Shown here piece after piece: positions 14,761-25,986 of a DNA stretch of 27,014 nt. A program made the position numbers and the translations under genes. Position 1 is the stretch's first letter, and each line of letters starts with the position of its first letter. Source of the DNA: Acephala macrosclerotiorum (Eukaryota; Ascomycota; Leotiomycetes; Helotiales; Mollisiaceae); NCBI GenBank assembly GCA_014904845.1, contig MU119693.1, forward strand, positions 1 to 27,014, read 5' to 3'. The notes below the pieces were generated by a model. It was not told the origin of the DNA, did no database searches, and saw nothing but the letters and a program-made list of their open reading frames with translations.

Positions 14761-15255
14761 TCTTTAAATATTAATAATATTATTATGTATATATTTTTTT
14801 TTTCAATAATTTTAATCAAAATAATTAGTACGTTAACGATAGTTTCTTTAAAACTATCGATAATAATTTCGATTTTTTTATTATTATTAAATAATATTTT
14901 AACGATAATATCAATTTCGATTTTTTTATTATTATTAAATGGTATTTCAATAACGATTACTTTACAATTGTCAATAGTAATTTCGATTTTTTTATTATTA
15001 TTAAATAATGTTTTAATAACGATTATTTTATAGTTATTAATAGTAATTTTAATTTTTTTACTATTATCAAATAATATTTCAACGACGGTTTATTTTTCGT
15101 TATTAAAATTATCGTACTTTTTTTTATTTTTTATTATAGAAAAAATACTAATAATTTTTTCAATCGAAGAATATTTTCGAAGTAAAATTAAATTCGAGAA
15201 TTTCAATCGAGTTAAGAATTTAATTCAAGCGATCAATAATTTTATTAAATTATAA
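14761..15255 (+). pseudogene. Decayed repeat-containing coding frame, one internal TAG
   Basis: The frame through the ATG at 14785 is open from 14761 to the TAA at 15253-15255, broken only by TAG at 15031-15033. About 165 codons with one stop is far from chance when roughly a tenth of random triplets here are stops. The first part is hydrophobic and repetitive, each unit containing S-I-F-L-L-L-L-N. After the TAG the frame continues through another repeat unit into a more mixed, charged tail with E-E-Y and R-V-K. In the preceding repeat copy the position of the TAG is CAA (14965-14967), so the stop fits a glutamine codon changed by C-to-T. I do not recognise the family. The low-complexity repeat itself may also explain part of the openness. 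Neighbouring sequence downstream in the same frame carries the 84-bp repeat. Confidence 0.35.
14865..15110 (+). repeat. 66-bp tandem repeat (48, 66, 66 and about 66 bp units)
   Basis: Units start at 14865 (48 bp, lacking 18 bp), 14913, 14979 and 15045, each beginning AATTTCGATTTTTTTATTAT or a variant; a partial unit precedes them at about 14833. Spacings are all multiples of three. The second and third units differ at 9 of 66 positions, and all nine differences are transitions (G/A at 14941, 14942, 14944, 14967 and 14970; C/T at 14948, 14960, 14965 and 14972). The fourth unit is more diverged and includes transversions plus CG/TA paired changes. Confidence 0.85.
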
Positions 15256-16067
15256 AAATTCGATTTAATAGTACTTATTTTCGTAGTAGAAATATAATCA
15301 AAAGTTTATAAAAAATATAATGAATTTATTACGAGATTTTAATATTTATTTTTAATTTTTAATAAGTTTAATTATTATTTTATTAATTTACTCGATAATA
15401 TATTTTTTGATTATAAGATTGAATATATTGTACGATCAAAGAATTTGAATCTATCGACGAATTAAAAATTAACGAATGCAACTTTTATAAAAATAATTAA
15501 AGAATTTAATATTTCGATAAAAAATATAAAAATCAAATATAAAAAAAATAAGATTTTTATATTATTTTTTATAAAAAATAAACTCGATACATTTTTGCAA
15601 TTGAATATAAACGTAGATTTTATGTAAATAAAAAAAAATTTTAATTTTATTAAAAGATTATATTAAATAATATATTAACTGGAAAATTAAATTTACTATA
15701 GAAAATGTATAAATTTTATTCGAATATCGTATAAAATACTTAGTATATTTCAAAAATCAAATTCGTATATTAAATTTATATATTTGTTAAATGTTTTTCA
15801 ATATTATATTTGTTTATAATTAAAATTAAAACGAGTTAATAAATAGTCGCAATAGATTAATAATTTGCTTATAATAATATAAAAACTTGATTAATTAATA
15901 AATATAGAAAACAATTTTACAATTATATAATTTTTTAAATATTTAGTAATAAAAAAAAACTCGAGTATTTTAAACAATAGAATTCAAAATAAAAAACGAT
16001 ATAGTAATTTAAACAATATAAAACGTTCGATTAAACGAGTTTAATAAGTAAAAAAAATTGAAAAATT
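15256..16067. other. Gene-free link between two decayed repeats
   Basis: The frame shared by the 66-bp and 84-bp repeats contains stops here at about the random rate, so coding continuity is not supported. A stretch at about 15430-15500 keeps more G and C than its surroundings and reads for about 27 codons without a stop. One of the few CTG triplets in the window is at 15679. The end (about 16003-16067) resembles the tail of an 84-bp unit in translation, suggesting an older, more degraded copy. Confidence 0.4.
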
Positions 16068-16290
16068 GAATATATTAATAATAATACAAATATATATTAT
16101 TAATAATTTGAATATTACAATAATTATATAATAAGTTCAAATACTTGAAATAAATATATCGACGATAATATAAACGTATATTATTAGTAATTTAAATATT
16201 ACGATTATTATACAATAGATTTTAATATTTAAATAATTGAATATATCGATAAAAATACAATTAATATAGAATTTTGAAAAAAATGCGAAT
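16068..16290 (+). repeat. 84-bp tandem repeat, two full and one partial copy
   Basis: Units start at 16068 and 16152 (84 bp apart), with a partial unit from 16239 (87 bp on, a 3-base insertion). Over the 82 alignable bases from 16068 I count 17 transitions and 2 transversions. Three of the differences are CG in one copy against TA in the other (16160-16161, 16163-16164 and 16175-16176 in the second copy). In the frame starting at 16069 the copies encode the same peptide pattern (around N-L-N-I-T-I-I-I). TAA in one copy faces CAA in the other: Q at 16087 against a stop at 16171, and a stop at 16129 against Q at 16213. This suggests a tandemly repeated 28-residue coding unit destroyed by C-to-T change. 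A second frame, from 16152, also reads plausibly (K-Y-I-D-D-N), so the true frame is not settled. Confidence 0.8.
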
Positions 16291-17045
16291 ATTGAAAATA
16301 GTATAATTTGCGCGAAAATTGAGAAAATAAAATATATTGAAATTAATACAATTTGTATAAACGTTTAAAAATTTGAAATTTTTAATAATATTGCGATTAA
16401 TATTATTATTTTATTATTTGAATATATACTATAAACAATAATAAACGTTTAATAGTATATGTTTTCAATTTACAATATAATTTTTTTAAGTATATTTGTA
16501 TTGATAAAATTATTTATAAACGCAAATACAAAATAAAAAAAATTAATTTTATTGCGTTTAAAAAAGTAAATAAAATTGCGTTATTATTTTATTTTGAATA
16601 AAAAAAATATAAATAATATATTTTCACGATTATTTGTTTTCAAATTTGAATCGTTCGTTAAATAAATAATAAATTCTATATTTCAATCTATGAACGAAAT
16701 TATTTTACGAGAATTATAATATTCGATTGTAAAAATTTTAATTTTTATCAAAGGAATTATTATAATTAAAATAAAAAAACGTATTCGAAATTTTTTTTCA
16801 ATAAAAACAAATATTTCGAAAATTTACTATAATTCGATTTTGTTTAAATCGAAAATTATTATAATAAAAAAATTAAATTCAATTTATTTAAAAGTTTTTA
16901 ATTATAAATATTACTAATAAAATTATAAGACTTTGAATCAATTTTATTTTAATAATTTCTTATAAATTTCTTTTGTATATTTACGTAATTACTTGTAAAA
17001 TTAAATTTGATAACGAGTTTTTTTTCGATAAAAATAGTTCTATCG
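16291..17045. other. Gene-free stretch, nothing distinctive
   Basis: I see no gene or strong repeat. A short CpG-containing direct similarity (ATTGCGTT at about 16552 and 16575) is the only thing noted. G and C content rises towards the coding-like remnant that follows. Confidence 0.4.
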
Positions 17046-17051
17046 TAGTAA

Positions 17052-17276
17052 TTGTACGCGACGTATTTGATCAAACGAAGAAAAATTGTTATTAATTGCG
17101 AAATTGTAAAAAAATTTTCTTTACAAATAAATATTTTTAAAATATATATTTTTTTAAAGAATTTTAAAATCGATATTATAACGTTTCGAGATATAGTGTA
17201 TTCGTTTGATAATATTTTTGAGATAAAATTTTCGAACGTAATAAGCGTACAAATTAGTTTCTTTGGCGGGACTTAG
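17052..17276 (+). pseudogene. Less degraded coding-like remnant ending F-F-G-G-T
   Basis: This 74-codon frame begins at TTG, directly after in-frame TAG and TAA (17046-17051), and ends with TAG at 17274. Its codons are less A+T-biased than elsewhere (GCG, TGC, GTG, GGC, GGG), it mixes charged and hydrophobic residues, and it holds the densest G cluster in the window near its 3' end. It contains no internal ATG. Residues near the start read Y-A-T-Y-L-I-K-R-R, and the end reads I-S-F-F-G-G-T. I do not recognise a family. It lies just before the sharp drop to almost no G or C at 17346, so it may be the end of a dead element. Chance openness at this length is possible, so confidence is low. Confidence 0.3.
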
Positions 17277-17345
17277 AATTCACGTGATTCGAACAAATAG
17301 TAATTATGATTTTTATATTGAAACAAATATTCGTTTGTATACAAT

Positions 17346-18056
17346 TTTTAATTTATTAAATATAAATAATTAAATAATTATTTAATATAATATAAAATAA
17401 AAATAATATTTTTAAATATATATTAATTTTTAAATTAAATTTATAAATATTAAATCGATTTTTAATAATATAATTTAAAAATCGATTAAAATAAATAATA
17501 TATTAAAATTTAAATTATTAATAATAAATTTTTTTTAAATATATAAATATAATAATATTAATAATTTTTTTTTATATTAATTATAAATTTTAAAAAAATA
17601 TAATTTTTAAAAAATTTAAATAATATTTTTTTTAATATTTTTAAATTTTTATTTAATTTATAAATTTTTTATAATATTTAATATTTTTTTTAAAAAGATT
17701 TATAAAAAATTATATTTTTATTATATAATTTAATTACGATTTTAATTAATATTATATAAAATTTATTATTATAATATTATTTTAAATTAAATTAATTTTT
17801 ATTATTAATTTTTTATAATTTTTTAAAAATTTTAAAAAAAAAATTTTTTTAATAATTAAATTATATTAATATTTATTTATAAATATATTTAATATTAATT
17901 TTTTTTAATTTTATTTATTAATAAAATTATAAAAAGTAATTATTAATTTATAAATTATTTTATAAAAAATTATAAATAATAAAATATTATATATATTATT
18001 TTTAATATAATTATTTAAAAAAAATTTAATTAATATTAATTTTATAAAATTTTAAA
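17346..18056. other. Almost G/C-free block
   Basis: About 9 G or C occur in 711 bases, against roughly one in eight elsewhere. Most belong to CGAT or ACGA words. No gene, ordered tandem repeat or conserved motif is visible; the sequence is irregular A/T with many stops. The left edge is abrupt, following coding-like DNA and an ACGTGATTCGAAC stretch; the right edge fades gradually. Confidence 0.75.
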
Positions 18057-18445
18057 TGAATAATATTCGAATTTAAATTAAAAAAATTTAAAATATTTTA
18101 AATAATTTAATAATAATATACGTTTAAAATATAAATTATAATTAAAATAAATTTATTTAAAAAAATATTTAATTTAGTATTTAATTTAAACGTTTTTAAA
18201 TTAATTAAATTTTAAAACAATTTATTTTTTATTATTAAAATTAAAAAAAATCAATTATAAAAAAAATATGATTTTAAAAATATTATTAAAATATTAATCG
18301 TTTTTTTATAAATAATTAATCGCGTTATTATACGTTTAAAAATAATTAAAATTATATAATTATTATTTAAAATTTATAAATTTAAATATTTTATAAAAAT
18401 TTAATTTAATAAAAACTAATTTAAAATAAATAAATTAAAAATAAT

Positions 18446-18473
18446 AAAATATAAAAATATAAAAATATAAAAT
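18446..18473. repeat. Short ATAAAAAT tandem repeat
   Basis: About three units of an 8-base ATAAAAAT motif in otherwise irregular A/T sequence. It is a simple sequence with no associated gene. Confidence 0.5.
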
Positions 18474-18600
18474 TAAATAAATTTTAAAATAAATTATATT
18501 ATTAATAAAAGAATTAATTTTTAGTTTATAATATAAAAATTTAAAAAATTATTTATTTGTAATAATATTTTCAATCAAAAAAAAAAATATAAAATTTCAT

Positions 18601-18740
18601 ATTTTAAATTTGAAAAACGAATTAATTAAATTCGTTAAACGATTATATACGACAAAATCTTTTGCGTTTATTAAACGCGAATACGCGTATTTTTTCTCGA
18701 TATTATATAACGCGTTTATATTTTTATTTTTCACGAGAAC
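18601..18740. other. CpG-rich palindrome cluster
   Basis: Within 140 bases there are more than a dozen CpG and three perfect inverted repeats: AACGAATT/AATTCGTT (18616-18636, loop of 5), GCGTTTA/TAAACGC (18664-18678, loop of 1) and ATACGCGTAT (18681-18690). Another ACGCGT follows at about 18710. It follows about 1.2 kb of nearly G/C-free DNA (17346 onward). ACGCGT is also the fungal MCB cell-cycle box, but with no downstream gene I do not assign that role. Confidence 0.5.
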
Positions 18741-19191
18741 GTTTTATTATTATATTTTATTATTTTAAAAAAAAAAATATTTAATTTTTTCGAAAATCAA
18801 TTTTATCGTTTATTATTAATAGATTAATATATTTTTATAATTTTTTTATAATAAATTCGTTCGATATTTTATAATAATAATAAATAAACAATTTGTAATA
18901 ATATTTCTTATAATCAAATTAATAAATTTTTATTTGTATTTCAAATTATTATAATAAACAATTTCTTTTTATATCGAATTATTATAATTTTTTATTATTA
19001 TAACAATTTTTATTTTTATTTGTAAAATTATTTTTTTTCGTTTTCAAATTATATTTTTCTCGTATTTACATATAATTATTCGAATATAATACGATAAAAC
19101 GATCGATTATTTAAATGTAATTAATATTTGTAATTTTTCGATTGTAATTATAATTTCAAACGATATAAACGAATTTATTTAATAATAAATA

Positions 19192-19307
19192 ATAGAAAAA
19201 AATAATATTAATAAAAAAAAAATTTAATATTAATCGAAAACAATAAAAAAACGATATTAATAAAAGAAAAAAACGATATTAATAGAAAAAAAAATAATAT
19301 TAATAAA
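19192..19307. repeat. Degenerate 21-26 base tandem repeat
   Basis: Roughly five A-rich units contain a core ACGATATTAATA or ATAATATTAATA, the best at 19251, 19273 and 19294. CG in some units is replaced by TA in others, the same paired change as in the larger repeats. The unit spacing is not strictly a multiple of three. Confidence 0.65.
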
Positions 19308-19725
19308 GTTTTTTTTTTGTAAATATTGTAAAAAAAAATTTTTACGAAAAAATATATAAAAAATTTATTTTTTATTCGATTTAATTCGTAGATAAAAAGT
19401 AAAAAAAAATTGATTAAATAAATAAAAATATATTCTCGTAAAAAAATACGAGAAAATTGTCGTAAAAAAAAAAAAAATTGTTTTTATTTTTTTATTTTCA
19501 ATTTTTTCGCGTTTTTTTTTTTTATATTACGCGTTTTATATAGTTTTACAATTAATTATTTTTATTAAATATTAGTTTTTTTTATTATATTTTCGATTTT
19601 AATTTAATTAGATTTTTAAATTATTCGATTTTAATATTTTTTTTTTTATATAAATACGTCGTTAAATATATTATTACTAATTTTAATTGATAATAGAATT
19701 TTTTTAATTATATTAATCGTAAATT

Positions 19726-19753
19726 CGAAAATATAAATACGAAAATATAAAAT
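19726..19753. repeat. 14-bp direct tandem duplication
   Basis: Two adjacent copies of CGAAAATATAAA plus two bases, starting at 19726 and 19740. The copies differ only in the last bases. Confidence 0.6.
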
Positions 19754-22700
19754 AAAATCGAAAAACAATATTATATATTTGATATTTTATTATTAATAAT
19801 TAATAAAAATTGATAATAATAAAAATATTATATATTTAATTTTATTATTATATTTTCGAATTAAAATTACTATAAATTTCAATAGTAGAATTAATTCGTA
19901 TTTATACGTTTTATCGTCAAAAGAAAATACAATTAAAACAATTTATAATAAAATGAAAAGATTCGTAAATACAATAAAATATAATACATTTTCGAGATTT
20001 CGTATTTTGTTAATACGATTTCGAGTAATAATATTTATATAAACGAATTAAAAATAAAATACAATTATAAAATATATATTATATAAATAAAAATAATAAT
20101 TATTTCTAGAAATTATTATATAATTATAATTTAATAGATTTTTTTTTTAAGTTTTTTTATTCGATTTTTATTTGTATTCGAAAAAAACGTAAAAATAAAA
20201 TTACGAATCGTATTAAACGTTTAATTTAAATAGAAAATATAAATTTATATTAAATAAAAAATTTTAAACGTCGTTTTTTATACGAGTAATATATTTTTAA
20301 TTAATAAAATCTCTCGATTCAATTTTATTTTTTATTTTTAAATATTATATATTTTAAAATGCGATTTAATTTAATTTCTCGAATTTTTTTTTTTTTTATT
20401 ATATTCAATCAAACGACGATTCAATTAAATTCAATTTCAATACAATTTAAATTTTGTAATTATATTCAAATAATAAAAAAATAATCGAAAAATTTGTTTT
20501 TTATTATAGAAATTTAATATTTAATATTGTTAAATTTTTTATTTATATATTTAAATATTAAATCAAAATATATATTCAAATTTTATTTTATTATTTTTAT
20601 AATTCGAATTTATTACTATTAAATTTTTACGATTTATTATATTTATATTATTATTATAACTTTTTATTTATTTTCAATTTTCAAAATTTATTGTTTTTTA
20701 TTGTAAAAACGAATTTATTATAACGTTTTTTTTTTTTTTTTAATAATATTATTTATTTTTTGAGAAATTTAAAATTTTAATATTTACGTACAAATTATAC
20801 GTTTTTTACAAATTGATAATAATAACAATTTTAATTTTATTAAAAATTTGTTCGATTTTAATATTTTTTTCTATGTAATATTTTTATATATTTAAAAAAA
20901 AAATAATAAAAAAATTACTTTATAAAATATAGAAAATAATACGAATAAAAGCGAATTTAATTATAAAAATAAAATTAATTATAAAAAGATTTTATTTTGT
21001 TTAAAATAAATTATTAAAAATAATTTTAAATACTTTTAAATAAACAATTATTATATTAATAAAAAAAGTTTTATTGAACTTTTGAAAATTATCGTTTTTA
21101 TATTTTATTAGTATTTTAACGCGAGATATTATTATATGTATTTAATAAACGTTTTAATATACGATATTAATCAAAAATCAATTTTTTAATAAAATAAATA
21201 ATTTGATCGCGATTAGATTTTTTAAAAGTTTTTTGTTTTAAAATTGATTAAATTTTTCTCGAGAAAAAACAAACAATTGAACGATAAAAATTCTTTCGTT
21301 AAATTAATTTACAAAATAATAGAGATTTTTATTACTATTTTTCAAAGAATATTTTTTTTTTTTTTTCGTTATTATACGAATTTCATAAGTAAACGAACGA
21401 AAAATCACGCGCGAAAAAAATATAATATATTTTTTCATAAGTATTTTTTGTTTTAATATGATTTTTATATATAGTAAAAAGAAAAATAAAACGTTTATAC
21501 GATTTAATATCGAGATCGAAAAACGATTACAAATTTTATCAAAAAAAAATTAATATATCGAATAAATTTCTATATTAAATATTATTAATTTTTTAATAAA
21601 TTTAATATTAGTATTACTACAAATTTTACAATGAAATTTAAAGACTTTTTAAAAATAGTTTTTTTATTTTAATTACAATATATAAAAACTTTTAAAAGTT
21701 TTAATATTTTTTAAAATCAATTTTTTATTATACGAGAAAAAATCGAAATTTCAAAATATTACGATCGCGATACTATTTTTTATTTAATATTATTAAAGAT
21801 TAAAATTACTATATAAATCGATAAAATTTCACGTTATTCGATACGAGATTAAATATTTGAAAATAATTTCAAATAATACGATTATTTTCTAAATATCGAT
21901 AAAAAGTAAAATATTAATAAAATTTATTTTGAGATTTATTATAATTGGAAAAATATAATTTTAATAATAAAAAATTTATTTTTTAATAAATTTACGATTA
22001 AAGTCGACAAAAAAAATATTATTAATTAAAAAAACAAATAAATTTTATATCAAATAAATTATAATATTAATATCGAATTATTTATTTTCAATTTGAAAAT
22101 TTCGAATTATAATCAATTATAATCGTTTTATGAAAACAATCTCGAAATTTATTATAAATTTATAAAAAAAATTGTTTTTAATATAATTTTATTAATTATC
22201 GAATAATAAAATAAATATATTTTAATAATAAAAAAACTTTTAATAATATCGATTAATATTTTTACGAACAAATACTATTGTCGTTAGAAAATTGATAAAA
22301 GTAATACGAGTACAATTTATAATACAATAAACAAATTCTTATTAAAAATTAAAATATTTGATTATATTAAATATATAAAATTTTTTTTTTTTTTATAATA
22401 TTACTAATTTTTATAAGATTTATATTACGCGATATATTGAAATTATTAAAAATTAAAATCTTTTATTAATAATAAAATTCATTAATAAAAATAATTTAAT
22501 TAATTTTTAAAATGTTTTTTATCGCGAGATTTTATTAATAATTCAATAAACGAATTAAATTTTATTTTATTTCTACGATTAAAATATTACGTATTGAAAT
22601 ATCAAATTAGTAAATATATTTATCGTTTTTCGAAATTGTAATTTTTATTATAAAATAATTAATTTCAATAAATCGAGCGAAAACGAATTAATATTAATTA

Positions 22701-23185
22701 CGTTCTATAAAATATTATTTTATCAAATATTAAAAATAATGAAATCTTATTTTAAAATTGTAAATATATAGTTTTTTAATATAATTATAATTCAATATTA
22801 ATTCTATTGATTTTTTTATTACGTACGTAAATTATTAAATATTTTTTGAGATTTTTAATTAATAAATATAAAAAAAATTAATATATTTTAAAAAATTATA
22901 CTTAGAACATTAAAATAAATAATATTGAAAATAATAAAATAATATAATTTTTTGTATTAAAAACTCAAAAAAGAAAAAAAAAAAATTGTCGAATAACGAA
23001 TATTTTGTTTTATATACTCGAAATAAATTTCGTAAAACGTTATTTAATAAATCAAAATCGATATTATTTCGATAATTTTTTTTTATTCGAGTACGTATTA
23101 TTATAAATTGTATTGATTTTATTGACTACGTAATAATGAATTGGAAATACGTTTAAAGTCGTCGAATTCGTATAAACGTAATACG

Positions 23186-23245
23186 AATTTAATAGAGTTT
23201 AACGTTTTAAATATAAATTTAATCGAGTTTAATATTTTAAATATT
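23186..23245 (+). repeat. 30-bp tandem repeat in a short open frame
   Basis: Two adjacent 30-base copies (23186-23215 and 23216-23245) match at 26 positions. Two of the four differences are one CG/TA pair (23203-23204 against 23233-23234). They sit in an open frame at 23141-23341 (66 codons, TTG start) and encode N-L-I-E-F-N-V-L-N-I followed by the same ten residues with one V-to-I change. I do not recognise the protein; the frame may be a decayed coding remnant. Confidence 0.75.
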
Positions 23246-23341
23246 TTTCGTTGTTTTTATTATAATTTAAAATATTTAACTATTGAATTAATATTTTTAC
23301 GTGCAATTTCTAAGAAATTATTAGAGATTAAAAAATTTTAA

Positions 23342-25140
23342 TATTAATTTCAAGTTTTAAAAATTACTTTTTTTAAAAATTTATTGAAAAACATTGTATT
23401 TTTATTGAAATACTTTAAAAAATTCGAAATTTCAAAAAAAAAAAAATTTTATTAAAAAGAGTAAATTATTCGTTTAAATTTATAAAATTAAAAAATTAAT
23501 ACTATAAATATATTTAAAATTATTAATAGAAAAAAAATAATAAAAATAATAAATAAATTCGTTTATTGTATTATTCGAATAAATATATATATATTTTTTA
23601 ATAATAATAAAAAATTTATAAATTATTTAAATATATTAAAAATTTTTACTATAATTTTATTACAAATTATAAAATAAAATCAATTTCAAATTACAATATT
23701 GATTACGAGTATTATTATTAAATTAAATTTTAAATAAATTGATAATATTTTAATAGTAAAATTGAAATCGAGTATTTTCAATTTTGTAAAATAAGAAAAA
23801 ATTATATCAAATAAAATAAAAATAAAAAACTAAATAAAAAAAGTAAAAAATCTAAAAATTTAAACGTAAAATAAAAAAATCGATTAAATTAAAAATTATA
23901 ATAAGAAAAATAAAAAAAAATAAAAAAGTATAAACGGTTAATATTGTTTGTAAAATTCGATTTTTTTTTTGATTTGAAATTAGTATTTTAATAGAAAAAT
24001 TAATCAAGTAAATTTATTTGAAATCAAAAATTCAAATATTTAATTTGAATACAACGTTCAAATTTCGAGTTATTTCGTAAATTAAAGTCTCTATATTTAT
24101 TTGATTGATTTATATTAATTTATTCTCGAACGAAAATTTAAATAATAACGAAATAAAAAAATATACAATACAATTATTATTTATTTTGTTTTCATTATAT
24201 TATTATTTTTACTATTTTTATTATTATTAATTTTTTTTTCGTTTTTATTATTATTTTATATTATATATTGAATTTTTTCTCTGATTATAATTTTTTTTAT
24301 ACGTTTCTATAATTTCGATTAAATAATTAATATTTGTAAAAAAAAAAAAAAAATTAAATAAATTATTACAATTTATATTTTAATCGAATTTTAATATAAT
24401 ATTAATTTATTTTGATTTGAAATTAATTTATTTAAATGTATCGTTTTTTCGAGTTCAAAAAAGTTTTATACTAATTACTATTGTAAATTTCATTTAAATC
24501 GAAAAAGAAAATTTTTACTCGTTATTTATATTCGATTTCTCGTTTATTAAATTTTAAAAATTTTCGAGTTTTAATAATTATATTAAATGTTTTTGAAACG
24601 TTTTTATTTTTATTTTGAAATTGATAACTTTTTTTGATTTTAATCGATAAATTGCAATTAATATTTTTTTTCGTAAAAATTTTTTTTTTTGTATAGATTT
24701 GCTTTTTATTTCAAGAGATTTCTTTTTTAATTTTACAATTTCGCGTTTCAAATAATTAAATTTTATTTGTCAATAATTAATAATTTGTATATTTTCTCGA
24801 GATTATATATAGTTTTGTTTTTCGTAAAAATTTTATTAGTATTTCATTTGATAACAATAATATATTATACTAAAAATTGATTTATAGATCTCGTTTTATA
24901 ATATATTCGACGTTTTCAATATAAATTAAATGTATATTGAAAATTATTCGAATTGATTCGTATATTGAAAGAAAAAAAAATTGTATTAAATTTATTGATT
25001 TTGAAATTTTTTTTTTTACCAATTTTGATTCTATTAATATTTCTTATAAAAATTATTATAATAATATAACTTTTAGTAATTTGTTTCGATTTTTTAATAC
25101 TAGTTATTAAAAATATTTTTTTATTATCATTTTTCAAAAG
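23342..25140. other. Gene-free stretch with an A-rich tract
   Basis: At 23800-23940 the + strand is strongly A-rich, with repeated ATAAAAA words and few T, which is unusual in this T/A-balanced window. A 15-base A run lies near 24341. A minus-strand open frame at 24916-25137 (73 codons, TTG start, no ATG, basic and isoleucine-rich) is unrecognised and probably fortuitous. No other gene or RNA is visible. Confidence 0.45.
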
Positions 25141-25870
25141 CGAACGTTATATTAAAATAATTTGATTTTTGTAAATATTCGATTTATTAAATTCAATATT
25201 TCGCGTTCGAAATAACGAGAAACGTTGAATTACGTAAATTGATAATATCGTAAGTTCGCGAATTGTATTTTTTAAGTTCAAATAAATAGATTATTTTATC
25301 GGGATCTAGTATTGTTTTAACGAGCGAAGAAATTAAATCGATATTTCGTCGAAATAATATATTTGCAATTTTCGAATTTATTTTCGTTTTAGTGTGTATA
25401 TCGTTTATAGATTTTTAAATTGAGATTGTTATTAAAGTTTTTCGTTAATCGATAATTATAAACGTTAAAAGAAAAAAATAATTTGTTGTTAATAAATAAG
25501 TATTTTGTTTTTTGAAAGAAATTCTTATAAAAATATCGTAATACGAAATTTATTAAATCGTAAAAATATAGTTTTTTTATATGATTTAAATTGAGCGAAT
25601 TAAAATTAAATAATAATACAAATTACAAATTTCGTAGTTTTCAATGTAATTTATAAAAAGATATTATTTATTATTTAATTTTGTACAAATTTAATAAAAA
25701 CGAAATAATTTTTATTAAAAATTAATAATTTTTTTTTAAGCGTGAAAAAAAAAGTTTTTTAAATTCAAATAATTATATATTCAAAATAATAAATAGTTTT
25801 TAAATTTTTTTTTTAAATATTATTATTAAAAAAATTTTTTTTTATTAATCGTTTTATCGAAAAATACGTA

Positions 25871-25986
25871 TACTATTAATATTATTAATTTATTAATTAA
25901 TTACTAATATTATTGATTATTTTTATTTTAATATTAATAATATTAATCGAGTATTAATAATATTAAAATACTACTAATAATATTAA
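25871..25986. repeat. AATATT-rich short repeat cluster
   Basis: The words TATTAATAATATTA and ACTAATATTATT recur in direct and inverted order, including two copies flanking a single CGAG at 25948-25951. The interior has almost no G or C. It lies inside the G-polar segment and interrupts its higher G+C content. Confidence 0.55.

Larger units (their letters stand above)
18741..23140. other. Gene-free A+T-rich sequence, C-polar from about 18.9 to 20.7 kb
   Basis: No gene is supported. In sampled lines between 18.9 and 20.7 kb isolated C outnumbers isolated G about two to three fold, like the first 2.9 kb. Beyond 21 kb the bias fades. A paired CGCG pattern (TTCGCGTTTT and ACGCGTTTTA) flanks a T run at 19506-19536, and poly-T runs of about 15 lie near 20388 and 20727. 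A plus-strand open frame at 21244-21456 starts at TTG and shows nothing recognisable. Confidence 0.5.

Noticed and set aside
15430..15960. A continuous-looking peptide in the frame shared by the two tandem repeats if stops are read as glutamine.
   Set aside because: Stops occur at about the random rate (roughly 16 in 180 codons), so coding ancestry is not supported for this stretch.
16152..16187. Y-I-D-D in one frame of the 84-bp repeat, resembling the reverse transcriptase catalytic motif.
   Set aside because: The motif lies inside a tandem repeat, its counterpart in the other copy reads Y-I-N-N, and stops follow within a dozen codons without other reverse transcriptase motifs.
17281..17300. 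GATTCGAAC, similar to the T-loop and B box of a tRNA.
   Set aside because: The flanking bases do not pair to form a T stem, and no D arm, anticodon arm or acceptor stem is found upstream.
21244..21456. Plus-strand open frame of 70 codons.
   Set aside because: It has a TTG start only, a phenylalanine run from poly-T, and no recognisable domain. Its length is within chance expectation.
24916..25137. Minus-strand open frame of 73 codons, basic and isoleucine-rich.
   Set aside because: It has no ATG, low complexity and no motif. The length is compatible with chance.
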